Assembly: GCA_032051265.1 (NCBI GenBank)
Contig: DAMBYU010000005.1
Location: 335,118-399,117 of the forward strand
Origin: Dryocola sp032051265
Lineage (GTDB): Bacteria > Pseudomonadota > Gammaproteobacteria > Enterobacterales > Enterobacteriaceae
Length of the DNA: 64,000 nt
Reading direction: 5' to 3'
The notes beneath the pieces were generated by a model, which saw only the letters and a list, made by a program, of their open reading frames with translations, was not told the DNA's origin and made no database searches. The position numbers and the translations under genes were made by a program. Shown piece after piece: positions 7,766 through 14,352 of the stretch (its first letter is position 1; every line of letters begins with the position of its first letter).

Positions 7766-7800
7766 TTTTACCCTGAAGCGTTAGACGCCTCAGGGTAAAA
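7766..7800 (-). promoter_or_regulatory. Hairpin sequestering the yidR ribosome binding site
   Basis: TTTTACCCTGA (7766-7776) pairs perfectly with TCAGGGTAAAA (7790-7800). Inside this, GCGT pairs with ACGC around a 3-nt loop. The single mismatch on the plus strand (A-C) becomes a G-U pair in the yidR-sense RNA, giving a continuous 16-bp stem. The AGGG ribosome site is in the 3' arm. Confidence 0.7.
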
Positions 7801-7876
7801 CAAAGGCGTGTTTTAACCCATACTCATAACAAATTTAATGTGAGGAAAAGATGAAAAATACTCGCCAAAAAATAAA

Positions 7877-7955
7877 AAGGAAAATCGAATTAGCGATTTT
7901 CGGCTGCTAACTACAAAGAAGGAAAAACCATGCTTTTTCCTTCTTTGTCAGCGAT
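7877..7955 (-). repeat. 79-bp double stem-loop element, copy B
   Basis: An inverted-orientation copy of the element at 2951-3029. It has a 14-bp perfect stem (7914-7927 with 7934-7947) and an 8-bp stem (7880-7887 with 7894-7901). It begins two bases past the dgoT stop codon and could stabilise or end that transcript. Copy A lies in the opposite orientation relative to its upstream gene, so a simple terminator role does not explain both. Confidence 0.7.
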
Positions 7956-7957
7956 TT

Positions 7958-9250
7958 TTAGCCTACTCTTTCTACTTTACCGACCAGCAGAATGTAGGAA
8001 AGTGCTCCCAGCAGCGCCACCGCCGAGATATAAACCAGCGCCGGGGCAAAACCGTAGCTCTGCGCCAGATAGCCAATCACCAGTGGAACGGTGATGCCGC
8101 CCAGCCCGCCGACAAAGTTAAATACCCCACCGGTCAGGCCAATCAAACGCATCGGCGCAAGGGACGAAACCAGCGACCAGGTGATAGACGCAAAACCGTT
8201 ACCAAAGAAGGCGATGGCCATTAACGTCATGATCCATACCGGGTCGTTGGTGTAGTTTGCGCCCATGATGCAGGTGGAGATCAGCAGCCCGCAGATAATA
8301 GGCGTTTTACGCGCAATCCCCAACGAATAGCCTTTGCGTACCAGTCTGTCAGCAACCCAGCCGGAGAGCAGTACGCCGAAGAACGCAGCAAGGAAAGGTA
8401 CGGTAGTCATGAAGCCAGCTTTCAGGGCTGTAATACCTTTTTCCTGAGTGAGGTAGTTCGGGAACCAGGTCAGGAAGAACCACAGCGTAGAGGTCACCGC
8501 GAACTGACCGAGATAAACACCCACCAGCTTGCGATGGAATACCAGCTTCCAGTCGCCCGCCGTCATCGGGACACGTTTTTTCTTCTCCGATGGCGCATCG
8601 CCATCCACCAGCCCGCCGCCGTCGCGAATATACTCCAGCTCCGCTTTATTAATGCCTTTGCTGGCGCGCGGGGACTGATAAACCTTAATCCAGATAAAGG
8701 ACCAGACAATGCCGATGCCGCCGGTGACGATAAACACCCAGTGCCAGCTGAGCAGCTCCTGAATCCAGATCAGCAGCGGGGTGAGGAATGCCAGGCCCAC
8801 AAACTGCCCGGAGGTATAGAAGCCCACGGCGGAAGCACGTTCATGCTCCGGGAACCAGCTTGTCACCATGCGGTTGTTGGTCGGGAAGGCCGGGGCTTCG
8901 AAAATGCCGGTGATCGCACGCAGGCCAACCAGCGACATTAATCCTGTCGCAAATCCCTGGCAGAGGGTGGCAACGGACCAGCCAAAAATGGCAATGAAAT
9001 AGGTCACCCGCGAGCCGATGCGGTCGAGGAACCAGCCGCCGGGGATCTGGCACAACGTATAGAGCCAGGCAAAAGCCGAGAAGATATAGCCCATCTCACT
9101 TTTGGAAATACCAAACTCTTCCTGAATATGCGCCGATGCCACCGCAAGGTTGGCTCGGTCGACATAGCAAATAACCACCGTAATGAAGATCATAACCAAA
9201 GTTAAATAACGGCGGCGCGTAGGTTTTGCAGCAGTTACAGAAATATCCAT
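7958..9250 (-). CDS. dgoT: D-galactonate:H+ symporter DgoT
   Basis: A 430-residue major-facilitator transporter with 12 predicted membrane helices that imports D-galactonate with protons. Residues Asp31 (CYVDRANL) and Glu118 (GIFEAPAF) correspond to Asp46 and Glu133, which couple proton and substrate in the longer E. coli numbering. It is the last gene of the dgoRKADT operon, 110 bp after dgoD, with a strong hairpin in the gap (9270-9297). Being in the operon, it should be induced by galactonate through DgoR. A 79-bp stem-loop repeat starts right after its stop codon. Confidence 0.96.
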   Translation of the reverse strand: MDISVTAAKPTRRRYLTLVMIFITVVICYVDRANLAVASAHIQEEFGISKSEMGYIFSAFAWLYTLCQIPGGWFLDRIGSRVTYFIAIFGWSVATLCQGFATGLMSLVGLRAITGIFEAPAFPTNNRMVTSWFPEHERASAVGFYTSGQFVGLAFLTPLLIWIQELLSWHWVFIVTGGIGIVWSFIWIKVYQSPRASKGINKAELEYIRDGGGLVDGDAPSEKKKRVPMTAGDWKLVFHRKLVGVYLGQFAVTSTLWFFLTWFPNYLTQEKGITALKAGFMTTVPFLAAFFGVLLSGWVADRLVRKGYSLGIARKTPIICGLLISTCIMGANYTNDPVWIMTLMAIAFFGNGFASITWSLVSSLAPMRLIGLTGGVFNFVGGLGGITVPLVIGYLAQSYGFAPALVYISAVALLGALSYILLVGKVERVG

Positions 9251-9269
9251 AACATCTGTCTCCGGTAAT

Positions 9270-9297
9270 GGGCATGGCTTTACCCGCCACCATGCCC
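9270..9297. other. dgoD-dgoT intercistronic hairpin
   Basis: GGGCATGG pairs with CCATGCCC across a 12-nt loop, in the 110-bp gap between dgoD and dgoT. It may serve mRNA processing or stability; there is no U tract. Confidence 0.5.
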
Positions 9298-9360
9298 TGT
9301 TTAATACAGAGGGTGTTTTATCTTTAATATTTTTCGCAGGGCTTTACTGAATCTTAATAA

Positions 9361-10509
9361 CTACCATTCTGCAACGGCACCGTCCGGATAACGCCATAAT
9401 GGGTTTCGCCAGTCAGTGACATTTTTACTGCGTTCAATCACCTGCTCTTCGTCAATTTCCACGCCGAGGCCTGGCTTCATTAACGGCAGGAAGTGACCGC
9501 CATCCATTTTGAAGTCGTCTTTGTTTTTCACAAAGTCGAGCAGTTCTGCGCCTTTGTTATAATGAATACCCATACTTTGCTCCTGGAATACCGCGTTGCG
9601 GGAAACAAAGTCGATATGCAAACAGGCGGCAAGCGCAATCGGGCCAAGTGGACAGTGCGGTGCAAGAGCAACGTCATAAGCCTCTGCCATACCGGCAATT
9701 TTATAGCATTCGGTAATACCGCCAGCATGGGAGAGGTCCGGCTGAAGGATAGCCAGCCCGCCTGCTTCCAGCACGCGCTTGAACTCAAAGCGTGAGAACA
9801 TGCGCTCACCGGCAGCGATAGGAATATGGGTCTGCGCAGCCAGCCGCGGATAGTATTCCGCCTGTTCCGCCAGCACCGGCTCTTCAATAAACAGCGGGCG
9901 ATATTGCTCCAGCTCTTTAATCAGCACCTTCGCCATTGGCGCGCTGACGCGGCCATGGAAATCCAGGCCAAATTCAATTTCATTGCCGAACGCTTCGCGA
10001 ATCTGCGCCACGGTATTAACCGCCGCATCAACCTTGCGGGAATTATCAATTACTCCCATCTCTTCACAGCCGTTTAATTTAAAGGTATCAAAGCCAATAT
10101 TACGCAGGGATGTAATACCGTCGATAACTTCTGCCGGACGATCGCCGCCAACCCAGCTATAGGCTTTAATTTTATCGCGAACCAGTCCGCCCATTAATTG
10201 CCATACGGGCGCATTCAGGACCTTACCTTTAATATCCCACAGCGCCTGATCGATACCGGCAATCGCACTCATTAAAATTGGGCCGCCGCGATAAAAACCG
10301 CCGCGGTACATTACCTGCCATAAATCGTTAATACGTGCAGGATCCTGCCCGATTAAATATTCGCTTAATTCGTGAACCGCTGCTTCTACGCTTTTAGCTC
10401 GCCCTTCAATCACCGGCTCGCCCCAGCCGACAATACCTTCATCGGTTTCAATTTTCAGGAACATCCAGCGCGGGGGTAAACGGTAAGTCGTAAGCTTAGT
10501 GATTTTCAT
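9361..10509 (-). CDS. dgoD: D-galactonate dehydratase DgoD
   Basis: A 382-residue enolase-superfamily enzyme that dehydrates D-galactonate to 2-keto-3-deoxygalactonate, the first step of the De Ley-Doudoroff pathway. Metal ligands Asp183, Glu209 and Glu235 and catalytic His185 and His285 are all in place (LDFHGR, FIEEPV, AAGER, APHCP). The length and residue numbering equal the E. coli enzyme. Its start overlaps the dgoA stop by 4 bp, indicating translational coupling. Confidence 0.97.
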   Translation of the reverse strand: MKITKLTTYRLPPRWMFLKIETDEGIVGWGEPVIEGRAKSVEAAVHELSEYLIGQDPARINDLWQVMYRGGFYRGGPILMSAIAGIDQALWDIKGKVLNAPVWQLMGGLVRDKIKAYSWVGGDRPAEVIDGITSLRNIGFDTFKLNGCEEMGVIDNSRKVDAAVNTVAQIREAFGNEIEFGLDFHGRVSAPMAKVLIKELEQYRPLFIEEPVLAEQAEYYPRLAAQTHIPIAAGERMFSRFEFKRVLEAGGLAILQPDLSHAGGITECYKIAGMAEAYDVALAPHCPLGPIALAACLHIDFVSRNAVFQEQSMGIHYNKGAELLDFVKNKDDFKMDGGHFLPLMKPGLGVEIDEEQVIERSKNVTDWRNPLWRYPDGAVAEW

Positions 10510-11126
10510 GATTGCACTGCCTCCTGATACGCTTTAACAAATGCTTTTGCTTTCTCAATGGTGCGCGCCACAGGTTGCCCGGCACGGTATAAATCGCTGC
10601 CAAGCCCGGCACCGACACAGCCAGCTTTTAGCCAGAGCGCTAGATTTTCAGGCGTGACGCCGCCAACCGCAAAGACAGGAACATCCGCAGGCAGCACCGC
10701 TTTCAGGGCTTTGATGTAGTCCGGGCCAAAAGAGGAGGACGGGAAAATTTTCAGCGCCTGAGCGCCCGCGTCCAGCGCGCTAAAGGCTTCAGAAGCCGTG
10801 GCGCAGCCCGCGCATACCGTCATGCCGCTTGCGACTGCCCGGCGGATCACTGCCGGCTGCGTATTAGGCGTGACGACCAGTTTGCCGCCCATTCCGGCCA
10901 GTTCATCCACCTGCTCCGGCTTGAGCACCGTTCCGGCACCGATCAACGCCCGGCTGCCAAATTCTCGCACCATCGCCGGGATGCTTTGCTGCCAGTCCGG
11001 CGAGTTAAGAGGGATTTCAATCGCATCAAATCCCGCATCCAGCAGCGCCGCAACGTGCTCATGCGCTTCGTCGGGGGTGATGCCGCGTAGGATCGCGATT
11101 AAGGGAAGGTTAGTTTGCCACTGCAT
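10506..11126 (-). CDS. dgoA: 2-dehydro-3-deoxy-6-phosphogalactonate aldolase DgoA
   Basis: A 206-residue class I aldolase cleaving KDPGal into pyruvate and glyceraldehyde 3-phosphate. The Schiff-base lysine is Lys126 (ALKIFPSS) and the general base is Glu37 (AIEIPLNSP), as in E. coli. The start is ATG 11126 (MQWQTNLPLIAILRG), preceded by AAGGAG; an in-frame TTG two codons earlier is less likely. It overlaps dgoK by 17 bp and dgoD by 4 bp. Confidence 0.96.
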   Translation of the reverse strand: MQWQTNLPLIAILRGITPDEAHEHVAALLDAGFDAIEIPLNSPDWQQSIPAMVREFGSRALIGAGTVLKPEQVDELAGMGGKLVVTPNTQPAVIRRAVASGMTVCAGCATASEAFSALDAGAQALKIFPSSSFGPDYIKALKAVLPADVPVFAVGGVTPENLALWLKAGCVGAGLGSDLYRAGQPVARTIEKAKAFVKAYQEAVQS

Positions 11127-11994
11127 TTGCAATACTCCTTATTCCTGCCTGGAATGCCTCGTCGCCGTCCAGCACGTTCGCCTGGTAGCCCAGTAACGAC
11201 AGCGCGGTGACATAGCGCTGGCTTAACGATGGAGTGGCAACAAGGGTGACGGACTGCCGGGGGCTTAGCGCGTAATGGCGAGTCATGGTTGCCACTTCGT
11301 TGCCAATCAACAGTCCGGAAAGAAAATCGCTCACTTCGTTACGGGGCAGCTCGCCCAGAACGTGCGCTGCCCGTATTTCAAATAAACGAGGCAGCAAAGC
11401 GTTATCGTTAATGCCGCGCTCAAGCCCGGCGGAGAAAGCGCTCTGACTCGCGATCTGTTCCGGCAGGCCTGCGCCTACCAGCGAGTGATTAAGCAGAATA
11501 TGGTGTAGTTCACCGGTCATCACCGTGCGGAAATCCTGCACCGTGCGCTCGTCAGCCTGTACCCATTTGCAGTGGGTGCCAGGCATAATGTAAAGCGGCG
11601 CCGGGCTGAGGGATTTCGCACCAAGAAGCTGCGTTTCTTCGCCGCGCATGACGTTGCAGTTGTCATCGCTCTGCACGCTAAGACCGGGAATAATCCACAC
11701 GTTGTCCAGCACCGGCGTAAGCTGCTGGCTGAAGCTTGCGAACGGTGCCGGGCAGGGCAGATAGGGGGCGATTTTCCAGCCGGCGTTACTGCCCACCATG
11801 CCAGCCATCAGGACCGGCGTATTTTCACCGCGCCAGCCCGCAGTAATGTCATCAAACACCGCCTGCGGGGATTTGCCGTTCAGCCGGGTCACCCCTGCCG
11901 TAGCCTGTCGACGGTCAACGCAGACGCCGTGCTGGTAATGCCAGGCGCGAAGGTTGGTCGATCCCCAGTCAATAGCGATGTAGCCTGATGTCAT
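11110..11994 (-). CDS. dgoK: 2-dehydro-3-deoxygalactonokinase DgoK
   Basis: A 294-residue kinase that phosphorylates 2-keto-3-deoxygalactonate at C6 before DgoA cleavage. It belongs to the DgoK family with an actin-like ATPase fold; the N-terminal IAIDWGSTNLRAW phosphate-binding loop and PGTHCKWVQ are visible. E. coli DgoK is 292 residues. It overlaps dgoR by 4 bp (ATGA) and dgoA by 17 bp, so the operon is tightly coupled. Confidence 0.95.
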   Translation of the reverse strand: MTSGYIAIDWGSTNLRAWHYQHGVCVDRRQATAGVTRLNGKSPQAVFDDITAGWRGENTPVLMAGMVGSNAGWKIAPYLPCPAPFASFSQQLTPVLDNVWIIPGLSVQSDDNCNVMRGEETQLLGAKSLSPAPLYIMPGTHCKWVQADERTVQDFRTVMTGELHHILLNHSLVGAGLPEQIASQSAFSAGLERGINDNALLPRLFEIRAAHVLGELPRNEVSDFLSGLLIGNEVATMTRHYALSPRQSVTLVATPSLSQRYVTALSLLGYQANVLDGDEAFQAGIRSIANAVAN

Positions 11995-12674
11995 GTGATC
12001 TCCTTTAGTCGTTTGGTGGAGCTGGCGATCATCGTCTGCGCCGCCTGCTCCGCAGCCTGGCTGTCCTGATGGCGTATCGCATCAAACAGCGCTTTATGTT
12101 CGGTGAGCGTCTTCGGCATGTTGGCCTCATCGCCCATCCAGGTGCGTTCAAAGACGGCGCGCTGGAGCGAACTTATCGCCACGCTTAACTGCTGGAGCAC
12201 CGGGTTATGTACCGATTCCAGCACCGCCTCGTGATAGCGAATATCCGCTTCATTAAAGGCATCCCGATCCTGGTTGTGGACCACCATGTCGTTAAGCGCC
12301 GCTTCAATTTTTGCCAGATCGCTTGAGGTTGCGCGTTCCGCCGCCCATCGGGCAATCGCCGGTTCAACCAGGTTACGCACTTCGCTCATCGCGCTAATCA
12401 GGCGCGGGTCGTAGTCGTTTTCCAGCACCCACTGCAGCACCTCGGTATCGAGGTAATTCCACTGATTGCGCGGGACGACAAACGCACCACGATAGCGTTT
12501 CATCTCAATCAGCCGCTTCGCCATCAGCGAGCGAAAAACTTCCCGGATGATATTGCGCGACGTTTCAAATTCATCGCACAGCTCAGCTTCTGCCGGAAGT
12601 GCCGCACCGGGCGTGTATTTGCCGCCAACGATCTGTTTGCCCAGCGTCACGATAATGCGGTCGGTCTTGGTCAT
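11991..12674 (-). CDS. dgoR: Galactonate-responsive repressor DgoR
   Basis: A 227-residue GntR/FadR-type repressor of the dgo operon. The winged HTH (PAEAELCDEFETSRNIIREV) is at about 25-70, followed by the FCD effector domain (about 90-220) with metal-ligand positions such as HEAVL. In E. coli galactonate relieves its repression. The open frame extends 51 codons further upstream, but the start ATG 12674 has AGGAG before it and matches the 229-residue E. coli protein. The extension would also run through the operators. It is the first gene of its own operon, hence autoregulated. Confidence 0.95.
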   Translation of the reverse strand: MTKTDRIIVTLGKQIVGGKYTPGAALPAEAELCDEFETSRNIIREVFRSLMAKRLIEMKRYRGAFVVPRNQWNYLDTEVLQWVLENDYDPRLISAMSEVRNLVEPAIARWAAERATSSDLAKIEAALNDMVVHNQDRDAFNEADIRYHEAVLESVHNPVLQQLSVAISSLQRAVFERTWMGDEANMPKTLTEHKALFDAIRHQDSQAAEQAAQTMIASSTKRLKEIT

Positions 12675-12741
12675 GATTACTCCTGTAATAAAAGTGGGAA
12701 TAACCACTACTTTACCGTGAGTGCTGAAAATCACCGCTATT

Positions 12742-12752
12742 TTGCAGTACAA
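12742..12752. promoter_or_regulatory. Possible third, degenerate DgoR site
   Basis: TTGCAGTACAA differs at one position from the two upstream operator palindromes (TTGTAGTACAA type). It lies about 70 bp before the dgoR start codon, likely inside the leader. Confidence 0.35.
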
Positions 12753-12786
12753 ATGTGAGGCGCATGCCATTGCTGACCCGAGACAC

Positions 12787-12817
12787 TGTAGTACAATCAA
12801 TATGTGTTGTACTACAA
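12787..12817. promoter_or_regulatory. Tandem DgoR operators
   Basis: TGTAGTACAA (12787-12796) and TTGTACTACAA (12807-12817) are palindromes centred about two helical turns apart. They match the TTGTA(G/T)TACA(A/T) inverted repeats described for E. coli DgoR. Confidence 0.8.
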
Positions 12818-12856
12818 TGTGGATCACAAAATGGACGATGGACGTTAAGAAAGGGA

Positions 12857-12885
12857 TAAAAAAACCCCGGCGGTTCGCCAGGGTT
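12857..12885 (-). terminator. Rho-independent terminator after yidA
   Basis: On the minus strand, AACCC-t-GGCG pairs with CGCC-g-GGGTT, followed by a long T run, 21 bp beyond the yidA stop. It separates yidA from the dgo control region. Confidence 0.85.
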
Positions 12886-12905
12886 ATGATGACCGGGGAA
12901 GGAGC

Positions 12906-13718
12906 TTAGTTCAGAACAAACTTCTCAATGGCATACGCCACGCCATCTTCAAGGTTGGATTTGGTAACGAAGTTGCTGACTTCTTTCACTTTATCGATAG
13001 CGTTCCCCATCGCAACGCCCATGCCGGCGTATTCCAGCATCGCAATGTCGTTTTCCTGATCGCCCAGCGTCATCACCTCTTCCTGCCTGATACCCAGCGA
13101 TTCAGCCAGCGCCTTCACGCCCGTGCCTTTGTTTACACGCTTGTCGAGAATCTCAAGGAAGTACGGCGAGCTTTTCAGCAGCGTATAACGCTCGTGTACC
13201 TCGTCCGGGATTCGGGCGATGGCTTTATCCAGAATCACCGGATCGTCGATCATCATTACTTTCAGGTACTGCCCGTTTTTATCCATCTTTTCCGGCTCGC
13301 AGAATACCAGCGGGATATTGGCGATAAAGGATTCATGGACGGTGTAATAGCTGATATCACGGTTGGCGGTATAGAGCGTATGGCGGTCGAGCGCGTGGAA
13401 GTGAGAACCCACCTCACGGGAAAGCTGTTCCAGATAAAGGTAGTCATCGTAGCTCAAAGCGGTTTGCGCAACGGTGCTGCCGTCGTGCGCTTTCTGCACC
13501 AGCGCGCCGTTATAGGTGATGCAGTAGTCGTTCGGCCTGTCCATGTGCAGCTCTTTAAGGTAGCTCTCAACGCCTGCAAAAGGACGCCCGGTGCACAGCA
13601 CTACGTTGACGCCGCGTTCGCGAGCGGCGGCAATGGCATTTTTAACAGCAGGGGAAATAGTGTGGTCCGGCAGCAGCAGGGTGCCGTCCATATCAATCGC
13701 AATAAGTTTAATAGGCAT
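12906..13718 (-). CDS. yidA: Sugar phosphatase YidA (HAD superfamily, Cof type)
   Basis: A 270-residue cytoplasmic HAD phosphatase, the same length as E. coli YidA, which hydrolyses various sugar phosphates. Motif I is DMDGTLL (nucleophile Asp9), motif II is CTGRP, and motifs III/IV are the lysine of NKGTGVKALA and GDQENDIAML. The C2B cap domain lies between motifs II and III. It is a single transcription unit with its own terminator. The physiological substrate is not settled in the family. Confidence 0.95.
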   Translation of the reverse strand: MPIKLIAIDMDGTLLLPDHTISPAVKNAIAAARERGVNVVLCTGRPFAGVESYLKELHMDRPNDYCITYNGALVQKAHDGSTVAQTALSYDDYLYLEQLSREVGSHFHALDRHTLYTANRDISYYTVHESFIANIPLVFCEPEKMDKNGQYLKVMMIDDPVILDKAIARIPDEVHERYTLLKSSPYFLEILDKRVNKGTGVKALAESLGIRQEEVMTLGDQENDIAMLEYAGMGVAMGNAIDKVKEVSNFVTKSNLEDGVAYAIEKFVLN

Positions 13719-13812
13719 GGTAGCTTCTGAAGTAATGAGTTTATTTCATGCTAACGCGATTCCGCGCACAAAAATAGAGCTACGTTTCGTCTGAAACAGG
13801 TCCCTTTTCGAT

Positions 13813-13838
13813 AAAAAACGCCACCCGCAGGTGGCGTA
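13813..13838 (-). terminator. Rho-independent terminator after yidB
   Basis: ACGCCACC pairs with GGTGGCGT across a 4-nt loop, followed by six T on the minus strand, just after yidB. Confidence 0.9.
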
Positions 13839-13843
13839 ACAGG

Positions 13844-14236
13844 CTAGCTGAAGAATTTATCACGCAGCATGTGATACCCCCTGGTCAGCAGATCCTCTTC
13901 ATCATGTCTGACCTCGCCTTCAGGCGAAAGCGTATCGACTATTTTTGGGAATTGCTCTGAGAGCAGAATGGCGGCACTTCCCACATCAATACCGAGTTTT
14001 TCAGCAAGGTTGCTGATTGCCGGCGTGCCCAGCACGTCCTGTATCTGTTCAGGATTAACGCTTTGGTTGTGCGCGCCACTCAGCCACGAGTTAACAACTT
14101 CGCCAAAGCCCTTTTGCCGGAACTGCTCAAGTATTGCCTGGATGCCGCCCTGCTCATTTATCCAGCTGAGAATGATTTTGAATTTTCCGGCATCGCCTCT
14201 CCCCATCATGCCGGTAACCTGATCGAATAGACCCAT
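13844..14236 (-). CDS. yidB: YidB, DUF937 family protein
   Basis: A 130-residue small helical protein of unknown function, related to E. coli YidB (132 residues). The start MGLFDQVTGM at ATG 14236 has GAGGA 7 nt upstream; an in-frame TTG six codons earlier is less likely. The conserved DUF937 segment covers the repeats around LGTPAISNLAEKLGIDVGSA and the LPKIVD-like FPKIVDTLSP. It lies between yidA and gyrB, as in E. coli, with its own terminator. Confidence 0.92.
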   Translation of the reverse strand: MGLFDQVTGMMGRGDAGKFKIILSWINEQGGIQAILEQFRQKGFGEVVNSWLSGAHNQSVNPEQIQDVLGTPAISNLAEKLGIDVGSAAILLSEQFPKIVDTLSPEGEVRHDEEDLLTRGYHMLRDKFFS

Positions 14237-14352
14237 GATCGTGTCCTCTTGCAACTACGACGTATGCTCTAAAAGTGTATGCCACCGGGGGGATTTAGCG
14301 CGGAAAACAGGGGAAATAGCTGGTGGGCAGGCGCCCACCAGCAGGGACAGCT

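Noticed and set aside
12675..12827. N-terminal extension of dgoR by 51 codons
   Set aside because: It would run through the DgoR operators; the family start and ribosome site are at 12674.
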